Shown one piece after another: positions 8,272-16,334 of a DNA stretch of 37,638 bases. The stretch spans positions 1 through 37,638 of the forward strand of contig CAIUKU010000370.1 of NCBI GenBank assembly GCA_903899825.1, written 5' to 3'. How positions within the stretch are numbered: position 1 is the stretch's first letter; each line of letters opens with the position of its first letter. The notes beneath the pieces were generated by a model, which did no database searches, was not told the origin of the DNA, and was given only the letters and a program-made list of their open reading frames with translations. The position numbers and the translations under genes were made by a program. The DNA comes from an uncultured Bacteroidales bacterium (GTDB taxonomy: Bacteria > Bacteroidota > Bacteroidia > Bacteroidales > JACABE01).

Positions 8272-9123
8272 TTATTGAATTATTTTTAAAACTTTCAGTG
8301 CATTCATCGTAATTTCCTTTCGTATCATGGGAAACATCTCCATATTAAATTTTTCACGGGCTTCCACATTGGTGGCAAAAAACCAGACTGAAGGACCTTT
8401 TTCAATATATCCTACAAACCATCCATTGTTGTTGCCATTTCTGATTGACCAACCGGTTTTTCCACTGATGGTGTAGGATACTGTGCTGTCGATTACCATT
8501 AATTCTTTCATGATTTTTTCTGTTCGGGGGGAGATGGGTAATTTCGAATCATAAAATCTTTTTAAAAAATCAATCTGTTGAAACTGACTGATTTTTGAAT
8601 CGCCTTCCAGCCAGAATACATCTATTGTATTCGAATCCACCACCATATTTCCATATTCAAATTTTTTAAGAAAGGCCTGCATTCTTTTGCTGCCAATTTT
8701 TCTTGCAATTTCCTGATAACATGGTACACAGGAAAGATGAAATGCTTCTCTGAAATTCATATCCTTCTCCCAGACAGCCAGTCTTCTTTTCTCACCCTTC
8801 CATTTGAAAAGGGTGGTATGATCCTTCACAACTCCGCTTTCTAGTGCAATGATTGAATTTGGAATTTTAAAAGTTGAAGCAGGCAGTTTTCCGGTTTCAG
8901 CCCATTTGAAATCATTGGAATAATACCATTGTTTTTGAGGGTCGAATATCAGCACACTACCCTCCACATTGGATGAATCAATGATAAACTGTAATTCAGG
9001 CTTATTTACTTCAATTTTTTTTGCATTTACGGTCTGAAGTAAAACGGTTTCTGGCTGTTTGGTGTTGGAACAGCCATAAAATACAGTCAAAAGTAATATC
9101 AGAAAGTTGTGTTTTGTTTTCAT
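8272..9123 (-). CDS. Class D (OXA-type) beta-lactamase, lipoprotein-like
   Basis: The 283-residue product has every class D signature: S83-TFK with the active serine and the lysine that is normally carboxylated (PASTFKIPNS), SCV at 131-133, YGN at 157-159, WLEG at 171-174 and KTG at 222-224. The enzyme would open beta-lactam rings by an acyl-serine route in the periplasm. The N-terminus (LLLTVFYGC18) looks like a lipoprotein signal with a loose lipobox, so it may be membrane-anchored. One oddity is SCVPCYQ: a second cysteine at 135 where most OXA enzymes have a hydrophobic residue. No mobile element flanks it, so it is probably resident. A regulator-type sensor domain such as BlaR1 is unlikely because the protein is only one domain long. 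Confidence 0.9.
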   Translation of the reverse strand: MKTKHNFLILLLTVFYGCSNTKQPETVLLQTVNAKKIEVNKPELQFIIDSSNVEGSVLIFDPQKQWYYSNDFKWAETGKLPASTFKIPNSIIALESGVVKDHTTLFKWKGEKRRLAVWEKDMNFREAFHLSCVPCYQEIARKIGSKRMQAFLKKFEYGNMVVDSNTIDVFWLEGDSKISQFQQIDFLKRFYDSKLPISPRTEKIMKELMVIDSTVSYTISGKTGWSIRNGNNNGWFVGYIEKGPSVWFFATNVEAREKFNMEMFPMIRKEITMNALKVLKIIQ

Positions 9124-9154
9124 ATTTATTGGATGGTAATCTGCTATTTAAGAA

Positions 9155-9245
9155 ATCCGTTTAATCTGTGTTTCCCGAATCTTCGGGATCAGCGTCATCC
9201 GCGTTCAATTTATAAATTTAATCTGCAATTTATGAATGTAAAACT
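9155..9245. repeat. Small palindrome and AATCTG words upstream of the beta-lactamase
   Basis: CCCGAA and TTCGGG (9174-9187) form a perfect short dyad set in text with repeated TTTAATCTG words (about 9160 and 9218). The segment lies between two minus-strand genes and may end the 7TM-HD transcript. Confidence 0.45.
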
Positions 9246-9260
9246 ATCATCATTCATGCT

Positions 9261-11336
9261 TTAAAAAACAGGATACTCAATACGGGTATGGTAGATATTG
9301 GCCAATTTCTTTTTTAATATGCTTTTTATTTTATCAATATCCCTGAAAGTGATATTTGAATTTAAAAATTGTTTAGTGCTGATCTGTTCGTCAATAATAT
9401 GCTCTACCAGATTGTTAATGCTCTGTTCATCGGGAAGTTTGATGCTTCTCGAAGCAGCTTCTACCGAATCCACCATCATTAAAACGGCTGTTTCTTTTGA
9501 AAAAGGAATCGGTCCTTTATAGGTATACACTTCTTCTTCCATATTTTCATCAGGATATTCGGTTTTGAACTTTGAATAAAAAAAAGTAGTTTTACGGGTT
9601 CCGTGGTGGGTTCTAATAAAATCAATGAGCAGCTCCGGAATATTGTGTTTGCGGGCTAACTTTATCCCTTTGCTTACATGACTGATAATAATTTCAGCAC
9701 TTTCATCATACGATAATTCATTGTGGGGATTGATGGCTGTATTTTGGTTTTCTATAAAATACATCGGCATTTCCATTTTCCCGATATCATGGTACAATGC
9801 GCCTGCACGAGCCAGCAATGCATTCCCGCCAATTTCAAAAATTACTTCTTCCACCAGGTTGGCAACCTGCATGGAATGCTGGAAAGTTCCCGGCGTTTTG
9901 CTTGCCATATCACGTAATAGTTTTGAATTGGTATTCGATAATTCCATCAGAGAAACATCGGTAACATAGCCAAATAATTTTTCAAACACAAAAATGAGAG
10001 GATATGCAAACAGGGTGAGCATGGCACTTCCGGCAAACATGGCAAAAACCCTGTAAGATTCATGTGTAAAATTCCCATCCTGTATCAGGGTGAGTCCGAT
10101 AAAAATGAATGAATAGGTAATAAAAATTAAAAATGAAGTCATAAAAAACTGAGCTCTTCTTTCAAGATTTACCACGCTTATAATGGTAATGATTCCGGCT
10201 ATCATTTGAATAAAAACAAAATCAAAGCTGTTGGGAACCAGAAATCCTATGATTATGATGGTTACCAGATGCACAAACAAAGCAAGGCGGGTATCAAAAA
10301 ATACACGTACGATAATCGCGACCAGGCACAAGGGTACCATGTAAATAAAACCGGCATCTGTTTTAATGACGATGCTGGTTATGAATACCATAATAAAGAT
10401 CAGGAAGAGCAAAAACAGATTGTTCTTGTTATCAGCCAGTATATCTTTACGGAAGGCATGCAGGAATAAGTACAATACAATGATTGAAATGGAAAGCAGA
10501 ATGATTTGACCCAATAATATTGAGTAATACTTTGAAGTTGAACCTAATTGTATTTCATATTCATTTTTTAAAGATTGTAATACCTGGTATTTTTCGTTTG
10601 TAATTAATTCTCCTTTGGAGATAATGCGCTGACCATTTTCTACCATGCCTTTGGTAGCGGAAATATTGGAAATGAGGTTTTGTTTTTCTTTTTCGGTAGT
10701 TGGCTGGTCATATTTAACATTTTGAAATAAAGCACCCTCTATCGCTCCTGTGAAGAAAATTTCCTCTTCCAAATTGTATTTACTGATTTCGGTTCGTATG
10801 TATTTATCTGCTGAGCCAATGGTAAAAAACTTTGAAATCTCTTTTTCTTCGGCAATATTATTTTTCAGCAATACTATTCCGAAATCACCGGGTTTGTTTT
10901 CAATTTCAGGAATGATTTCAATGATACCTGTATTGATCAACGAATCATAGATTCCTAAAACAATGGCTGTTATTTTAGGTTTATTTATATTTTCGTTTTT
11001 TACATTAAGGTATTTTTCCTGAAGTTTTTGGTTGAAGCGTGTTTTAAATTCGTTTCGTTGCTGCAGATTTAAAGCAGCATCCATTCTGAAATAAGGTTTT
11101 ACATTGGCCAGCAGTGCCTTTTTTTCAGCCGCCATCTCTTCTTCAGCTTTGATAATTGCGAAATCAAAGGGCGCAATCAAATCATTGTGCATCCAGTATT
11201 TGCCTTTTCGAAACTCATATTTGAAACTGGCTTCACGGGGGAAAAGTGAAACCAAAAGGAAAATGCTTGCCACAAACAGGAATGATCTGTATATTTTAGC
11301 ATAATGATTGCTGATTTTCCAGTTTTTTTTACCCAT
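9261..11336 (-). CDS. 7TM-HD family phosphohydrolase, probable c-di-AMP phosphodiesterase (PgpH-like)
   Basis: The 691-residue product has one N-terminal membrane segment (about 17-32), then an extracytoplasmic domain to about residue 268 of the 7TMR-HDED type. A block of some seven membrane segments follows (about 270-455). The cytoplasmic HD domain keeps its metal ligands: H487 (FQHSMQ), H516-D517 (YHDIGK), H553 (SHVSKG), H577-H578 (THHGT) and D623 (DSVEAASRS). This is the layout of PgpH, which hydrolyses cyclic di-AMP, a messenger tied to osmotic balance and wall homeostasis. The ligand of the outer domain is unknown. It lies 70 bases downstream of the MBOAT gene in the same direction, so the two may be co-transcribed. 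Confidence 0.88.
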   Translation of the reverse strand: MGKKNWKISNHYAKIYRSFLFVASIFLLVSLFPREASFKYEFRKGKYWMHNDLIAPFDFAIIKAEEEMAAEKKALLANVKPYFRMDAALNLQQRNEFKTRFNQKLQEKYLNVKNENINKPKITAIVLGIYDSLINTGIIEIIPEIENKPGDFGIVLLKNNIAEEKEISKFFTIGSADKYIRTEISKYNLEEEIFFTGAIEGALFQNVKYDQPTTEKEKQNLISNISATKGMVENGQRIISKGELITNEKYQVLQSLKNEYEIQLGSTSKYYSILLGQIILLSISIIVLYLFLHAFRKDILADNKNNLFLLFLIFIMVFITSIVIKTDAGFIYMVPLCLVAIIVRVFFDTRLALFVHLVTIIIIGFLVPNSFDFVFIQMIAGIITIISVVNLERRAQFFMTSFLIFITYSFIFIGLTLIQDGNFTHESYRVFAMFAGSAMLTLFAYPLIFVFEKLFGYVTDVSLMELSNTNSKLLRDMASKTPGTFQHSMQVANLVEEVIFEIGGNALLARAGALYHDIGKMEMPMYFIENQNTAINPHNELSYDESAEIIISHVSKGIKLARKHNIPELLIDFIRTHHGTRKTTFFYSKFKTEYPDENMEEEVYTYKGPIPFSKETAVLMMVDSVEAASRSIKLPDEQSINNLVEHIIDEQISTKQFLNSNITFRDIDKIKSILKKKLANIYHTRIEYPVF

Positions 11337-11406
11337 AAAAGAAATCGTTTTTCCTGAACGAAATTAAGAAAATAATGTATATGATCAATAATTGATGATA
11401 AATTTT

Positions 11407-12921
11407 CTAAAATTGAAAATAGATAAAAGGTTGTATTTCTGCTGATTTTACCTGATACAACATAAAAACAACCAATACCACTACCACTGCTTTCGCCAGA
11501 TAAGGTATATTTATGAAATAGTTTTTGTAATATTCCTTGGTAGATACCGGCAACCAGTGAATGATAAATCCCAGTAAAATCAGTGAAAAAACATTTTTAT
11601 AAGAAACAATTACATCAGGGATCATTTGCCAGTTGAAATGATAAAAAATCTGGGACAATATGGTTGAAACACTCCTCATGCTATCGGCTCTGAAAAATAT
11701 CCATGCAAATATCACGAAGTGAAAGGTGATAAATGCCGGCCAAAACCTGCTCCAAAGATTCGGGTTTTCTTTGGAAGGAAACCACTTCATCCAAAGTTTG
11801 TGCATCATCAGACCAAACCCATGCAGTGCTCCCCAAATGATGAATCTCACAGCAGCACCATGCCACAATCCGCCTATGAGCATCACCAAAAACAAATTGA
11901 TATAGGTTCTGATCTTCCCTTTTTTGTTACCTCCCAAAGGAATATATAAATAATCCCTCAGCCAGGTAGACAATGAAATATGCCAACGGTGCCAGAAATC
12001 GGTGATATTGGCCGCTTTATAAGGTGAATTGAAATTCACAGGTAAGCGGAAACCCAACAACAGAGCTACACCGATTGCAATATCGGTATAACCCGAAAAA
12101 TCGCAATAAATCTGTATCGTATAACCGTAAACGGCCATTAAATTTTCAAAACCGGAATACGACATCGGGCTATCGAAAACCCTGTCGACAAAATTGGTGG
12201 AAATATAATCCGAAATCAACATTTTCTTGATGAGACCATTCAATATCAGGAATAAAGCAAATCCGAATTCTTTTTTTGAAAGCACAAAATCTTTGTACAA
12301 TTGCGGAATAAAATCGTAAGCTTTTACGATAGGTCCTGCCACCAATTGAGGGAAAAAGGTAACAAAGCAACCATAATCCAAAATATTGTGCAAAGCAGCT
12401 ATCTTTTTACGATAAACAGAAACCGTGTAACTGATGGACTGAAAAGTATAGAATGAAATCCCGACAGGTAAGATGATAGAAGTAATATCAAGATGTGTAC
12501 CTGCTACTCCATTGGTCCAGAAAGCAAGGTAGTTTACCACTTTAAAATCACTGTGAAATATTGTATTGATGCTGTCAAGTAAGAAGTAGCTGTATTTGAA
12601 ATAGGCCAGTACACCCAGGTTCATGATAATACTCAGGATAAGATAAAGTTTCTTCCGACCCTGGGTTTTTGCCTGCTCTATCCATAAACCAACAGCAAAA
12701 TCGAAGAGAGTAGTAAAAGCAAGTATAAGAAAGAAGTAGCCCCCCGATTTATAATAAAAAAAGGAACTTACCAGTAAAAGATAGGCATTCCTGGCCGGCT
12801 TTTTCTTGTAAATTACAGAATAAAAGCTCAGTACTACCGCAAAAAATATCCAGAAATACATGCGGGTAAATATCATTGGCGCCTGGGGGTCGTAGGTGAA
12901 AATATCCTTTAGGTAATCCAT
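11407..12921 (-). CDS. MBOAT family O-acyltransferase (AlgI/PatA-like)
   Basis: The 504-residue protein is rich in membrane segments throughout. It carries the family motifs FFPQLVAGPI (about 189-198), YCDFSGYTDIAIG (272-284), DFWHRWHISLSTWLRDY (308-324) and GGLWHGA (350-356) with the expected catalytic histidine H354, plus GALHG with H367. AlgI and PatA use this fold to carry acetyl groups across the inner membrane for transfer to alginate or peptidoglycan by an SGNH partner. Two SGNH genes lie directly upstream on the same strand, which supports that role here. The glycan acceptor cannot be told from the sequence. A nonamer array lies just before the start codon. Confidence 0.92.
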   Translation of the reverse strand: MDYLKDIFTYDPQAPMIFTRMYFWIFFAVVLSFYSVIYKKKPARNAYLLLVSSFFYYKSGGYFFLILAFTTLFDFAVGLWIEQAKTQGRKKLYLILSIIMNLGVLAYFKYSYFLLDSINTIFHSDFKVVNYLAFWTNGVAGTHLDITSIILPVGISFYTFQSISYTVSVYRKKIAALHNILDYGCFVTFFPQLVAGPIVKAYDFIPQLYKDFVLSKKEFGFALFLILNGLIKKMLISDYISTNFVDRVFDSPMSYSGFENLMAVYGYTIQIYCDFSGYTDIAIGVALLLGFRLPVNFNSPYKAANITDFWHRWHISLSTWLRDYLYIPLGGNKKGKIRTYINLFLVMLIGGLWHGAAVRFIIWGALHGFGLMMHKLWMKWFPSKENPNLWSRFWPAFITFHFVIFAWIFFRADSMRSVSTILSQIFYHFNWQMIPDVIVSYKNVFSLILLGFIIHWLPVSTKEYYKNYFINIPYLAKAVVVVLVVFMLYQVKSAEIQPFIYFQF

Positions 12922-12940
12922 GTGTGAGTTAACAGTTTTT

Positions 12941-13003
12941 AAAGTTTATAAAGTTCATAAAGTTTATAAAGTTAGTAAAGTTAGTAAAGTTTGTAAAGTT
13001 TTA
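12941..13003 (-). repeat. Phase-perfect nonamer array upstream of the MBOAT gene
   Basis: Seven consecutive units of the form AAAGTTNRT are seen on the plus strand, with the last slightly degenerate. In the MBOAT sense direction this reads as ACTTTATAA-type pyrimidine-rich words ending about 19 bases before the ATG. The same words occur at 14767-14795 and 27071-27153. Confidence 0.8.
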
Positions 13004-13074
13004 AGACATTTAGATTTTTATTTATTTTGAATTCTTTTTATTATTTATTTAGTCATCATTCTGATAAAGTGTCA

Positions 13075-13200
13075 CTTCCATCTTCAATCTTCCATCTTCT
13101 TTCTTCCGTCTTCCGACTTCCATCTTCTGTCTTCCGACTTCCGACTTCCGACTTCCAACTTCCAACTTCCGACTTCCAACTTCCAACTTCCAACTTTTCA
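13075..13200. repeat. Phase-perfect heptamer array, 18 units of CTTCCRN
   Basis: Eighteen 7-base units follow one another with no indel. Most are CTTCCGA, CTTCCAA or CTTCCAT; the variants are CTTCAAT, CTTCTTT, CTTCTGT and a last CTTTTCA. The array touches the stop codon of the second SGNH gene (13204). Because 7 is not a multiple of 3, it opens a meaningless frame on the plus strand with a 7-residue repeat. Confidence 0.85.
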
Positions 13201-13203
13201 CAA

Positions 13204-14436
13204 CTACCAGCTTTTCTCAATAAACCGGTCGTAAGCTTTTAGAAATGCATTGAACAACAAATCGCCCTGTAGTTCATAACCGGCTTTTGAAAAATGAATC
13301 CTATCATTGGCAGCCAAACCTAATTTCTGCCATTTTTTCATTGACATAAAACCTCCCATTATTTGATACAAATCCCAAACAGCACATTCGTTTTGACCGG
13401 CAATATTTAGAATAGCCCGTTTAGCCAACATCATATCAGGGTTGGGATAACGCTTTTTACGATAACTGTCTGCCGGCGTTGTTAATAAAATAAAACTATG
13501 CGGTAAAGCATGTTTTATCCTTTGAATGAGCTGTTGGTAATGATTTTCAAAAACGACAGGGTCAAAGTTTTTACCGTATGCATCGTTGGTTCCCAGAGAA
13601 ACAATGATCCATTCCGGATTTAAAATCTTTAACTGTGCTTCCAGTAAACTGCATTTCAGGAAACTACTCACTTCAGCTCCATTCACACCTACAGCAGAGC
13701 AAATGATGCCCGGATCATCATTGTCTAATTCAATACCATACAATGCAAAATTCTTTTGCAGTGAATCGGTTTTCTGAAAAAACAAATTAAGTGTATCAAA
13801 ATGAGCATCTGAAGTAAATGAAGTATAGCCCAATGAATTGTATTCACCATTTATAATTTTGTCCTCCATTAGTTTAACCTTAAAAACTGTATCACCGGTA
13901 TTGTGAAATATTTTTACTTTATTAAAATCCTGAAAAGGATAGTTTCTATTGTTTAAAATGATTTGAATACTGGCATTTGAATCGGTAGTAGTTACTGAAA
14001 TCCCCGCAATTCCCAATTCACAGCCATTGAGATTCTGAATATTTCTGCAATGCTGCCACTTTCCGGTATATTTCACTTTATAGTTATCAGGATTGTTGGT
14101 AGCTGCCACATTGTACGGGAAGATAAATCCACGACTGCCCTGTATTCCCAAAGCAAAACGCTGAAGGTTTTCACGAAGCCTTCCCGAAAAAAAATCAGCC
14201 TGTATATGGGAATCCCCGATATGTAACACCCTTATTTGTCCTTTGCCCTTTAATATTAATTGATTCAGATTTTTACAGACATTGTTGAAATCATTTTGTG
14301 CATTCCCGAAAAAATGCAGACTGTCAGCATTCTGATTGATAAAAGAATAGACAATATGCTTGTAGGGTGTTTCCTGTGCATACACCGCTGCAGATAACAA
14401 AAAAATGAATATTATGAATATTAGCCTTTTTCCCAT
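13204..14436 (-). CDS. SGNH/GDSL-type hydrolase or acetyltransferase, second copy
   Basis: The 410-residue product begins MGKRLIFIIF with a signal peptide ending near AAVYAQ (about 1-21). I chose the ATG at 14436 over a TTG one codon upstream. SGNH blocks are clear: GDSHIQAD with S76, SLGTNDAYG with G282 and N284, and DRIHFSKAGY with D378 and H381. Between blocks I and III, about 120-240 looks like a beta-rich insert. In PatB, AlgJ and AlgX such enzymes pass acetyl groups to, or remove them from, envelope sugars in the periplasm. It shares this plan with the gene upstream at 14800-16293. The MBOAT gene follows it, supporting a shared pathway. Confidence 0.87.
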   Translation of the reverse strand: MGKRLIFIIFIFLLSAAVYAQETPYKHIVYSFINQNADSLHFFGNAQNDFNNVCKNLNQLILKGKGQIRVLHIGDSHIQADFFSGRLRENLQRFALGIQGSRGFIFPYNVAATNNPDNYKVKYTGKWQHCRNIQNLNGCELGIAGISVTTTDSNASIQIILNNRNYPFQDFNKVKIFHNTGDTVFKVKLMEDKIINGEYNSLGYTSFTSDAHFDTLNLFFQKTDSLQKNFALYGIELDNDDPGIICSAVGVNGAEVSSFLKCSLLEAQLKILNPEWIIVSLGTNDAYGKNFDPVVFENHYQQLIQRIKHALPHSFILLTTPADSYRKKRYPNPDMMLAKRAILNIAGQNECAVWDLYQIMGGFMSMKKWQKLGLAANDRIHFSKAGYELQGDLLFNAFLKAYDRFIEKSW

Positions 14437-14599
14437 CAATACGTAGTATCTTTATTCTTTAAAAATTAATGAAATAATACGCATGATATAAGTTGTATCT
14501 TAAAATAATACTGTAATTTACATATACCATAACATATTGAAAATAATAATTATACAAATGCTTGATTTTTATTTTTGGGCTAAAGACCATTTTGTCTGT

Positions 14600-14664
14600 T
14601 CATTTTTCAAACCCGACTTAAAAGTCGGGACTAATAAATAGCCACGTCCTTTAGTGAAAAATGA
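14600..14664. repeat. Nested palindromes, possible REP or MITE-like element
   Basis: An outer 10-base inverted repeat, TCATTTTTCA (14600-14609) and TGAAAAATGA (14655-14664), encloses a perfect 8-base dyad, CCCGACTT and AAGTCGGG (14612-14629). The words GCTAAAGAC (14579-14587) and GTCCTTTAG (14646-14654) add a further imperfect inverted pair. Confidence 0.6.
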
Positions 14665-14766
14665 TGAATATCAAATTGGCTTTAACCAAACTTATTATTA
14701 ATTTTTACAACGCAATATTCTACAATCATAATGTATTATAAACGCTTTAAACTATAAACTATACAA

Positions 14767-14795
14767 CTTTATAAACTTTATGAACTTTATAAACT
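14767..14795 (+). repeat. Short nonamer array, ACTTTATAA family
   Basis: Three exact units, CTTTATAAA, CTTTATGAA and CTTTATAAA, followed by CTA. It lies just past the stop codon of the first SGNH gene. The words match those upstream of the MBOAT gene and of nadK. Confidence 0.7.
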
Positions 14796-14799
14796 AATT

Positions 14800-16293
14800 C
14801 TATCTGTTCAATGCTATTTTCCCAATTCCGCTTTCTGATAATTTTACATATTGTAAATAGTCGTATATCAATGCATTGTAAAACATTTCGGCCACCATGC
14901 GGGAGCCTTTTTCATTAAAATGTGTAAAGTCTTTATTGGCCAAAGCGGGTGTTGCAAATACCCAACTTGGCATTGAATTTTCACCGCCCATGGCTTCAAA
15001 CAAATCCCAATAGGCACAGCCGGCTTTAAAAGCTGCATTTTTCTGGGCTTTCCTTATTTTTTCAATATTGGGATTGGTTTCGTAATTATCACCTGCTTTT
15101 CGTGATCGATCCGAAATCCCGATGACAATGACACAAATATTTTTATCTGTAGCTTTAATGGTTTTCAGTTGATTATAAAAACCCCTCTCGTAATAGGAAT
15201 AATCAGGTATTATGGTTTTTTCATTTTCAGGGACAGCATTCACGCCAAATTGCATGATAACAAGTTTTACATTCAGCAACTCATAAAATTTCTTTAAAAA
15301 ATCAAAATTCATCTGTGCAAATCCGTAACCTGAACTTCCTCTTAAAGGAATGTTATCCACAGCTAAGCCTTTGTCTGCATCCAGTGCAAATCCATAAATG
15401 TCGGGACTGTCTTTTCCTTTCAATTGCATGGTGAAGGATGAAGGAGATTTTTTAAAATCATATTCAAATACATTGAGATCTTTATTGGGAGGCAGCATTT
15501 CACTGCTGATTACTTCTTTATTTGCCAGAAGATTCAACCTGACCTCTTTTTTATTATAACCATAAAAAAGCCGAAGCTTTTGAAAATCGAGGGTATTGGC
15601 ATATCCCTGATTGGATTTGCTTATATAAATACTTCCATTGAAATGAGAGGAATCAGCAGATGATGAATCCTGAACAGCAGGCGAAAATCTGGCAAAACCC
15701 AGCATAGCTCCATACCTGCTATGACCGATTTTTGAAACAGGTTTACCAATAAGACTGTATTTAACACAATTGTCAGAAACCGATTCATTCAATGAAGCCG
15801 AAGGGGTTGCATTCAGTAACTGCATCAAACCAGAACCCTTACCTCCAAATTTTGCCTGTAACTTAAAGCGAAGATAACCGGTAATTCTGTCACCTTCTAT
15901 CTGAGAATCTCCATAATGTAAAATTCTGATGAGTTCATTGGCATCTTTTAATTTGTAAAGTGACTGGAAAACAGGGTATAAAATCGTAATATCATTGTTG
16001 GGATATTCAAGCTTACGGATGTTTTGAAGCAAGACATTGCGCGAAGCTTTGGAAGTATCATTTACCAATGAATCAATATTTAAGACTGTTTTAGTACTGT
16101 CCATAGGATCGGTTGTAATAGCAGAAATATCTGCGTAAGCTTGCTTTTTCGACGAAAAAACCTCTTCAAAATCAGGGCAGTATAGATTGATCTTTTGACT
16201 GATTTTAATTCCATTTTTAGGAAAAACCAACATCAAAAAACTAAATAATAGAAAAACAAAAAGAAGAAATAGCAGAATTTTACCGGGTTTCAT
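14800..16293 (-). CDS. SGNH/GDSL-type hydrolase or acetyltransferase, first copy
   Basis: The 497-residue product has an N-terminal membrane anchor (about 5-24) rather than a clear cleavage site, so it probably stays tethered to the inner membrane facing the periplasm. SGNH blocks are GDSQIEGD with S130, QFGVNAVP with G350 and N352, and DFTHFNEKG with D455 and H458. A beta-rich segment lies between the first two blocks, as in the second copy. It starts 41 bases after the lytic transglycosylase gene and is probably in its operon. The pairing with an MBOAT gene suggests acetyl transfer to or from an envelope glycan. Which copy transfers and which removes acetyl groups cannot be told. Confidence 0.87.
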   Translation of the reverse strand: MKPGKILLFLLFVFLLFSFLMLVFPKNGIKISQKINLYCPDFEEVFSSKKQAYADISAITTDPMDSTKTVLNIDSLVNDTSKASRNVLLQNIRKLEYPNNDITILYPVFQSLYKLKDANELIRILHYGDSQIEGDRITGYLRFKLQAKFGGKGSGLMQLLNATPSASLNESVSDNCVKYSLIGKPVSKIGHSRYGAMLGFARFSPAVQDSSSADSSHFNGSIYISKSNQGYANTLDFQKLRLFYGYNKKEVRLNLLANKEVISSEMLPPNKDLNVFEYDFKKSPSSFTMQLKGKDSPDIYGFALDADKGLAVDNIPLRGSSGYGFAQMNFDFLKKFYELLNVKLVIMQFGVNAVPENEKTIIPDYSYYERGFYNQLKTIKATDKNICVIVIGISDRSRKAGDNYETNPNIEKIRKAQKNAAFKAGCAYWDLFEAMGGENSMPSWVFATPALANKDFTHFNEKGSRMVAEMFYNALIYDYLQYVKLSESGIGKIALNR

Positions 16294-16334
16294 TCGTAAA
16301 TTAAAAGTTGATTTTGTTAGATAATATCAGGATT

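Larger units (their letters stand above)
14437..14799. other. 363-bp gap between the two SGNH genes
   Basis: The gap is AT-rich. It holds a compound palindromic element (14600-14664) and a short nonamer array (14767-14795) next to the stop codon of the upstream gene. I saw no reading frame of interest. The size suggests that the downstream SGNH gene has its own promoter. Confidence 0.6.

Noticed and set aside
13075-13200. CRISPR array
   Set aside because: Units are 7 bp with no spacers, and no cas gene is in the window.
13027-13242. 71-codon plus-strand frame with a 7-residue protein repeat
   Set aside because: The repeat is only the heptamer DNA array read in three phases, and the frame overlaps the 3' end of the second SGNH gene.
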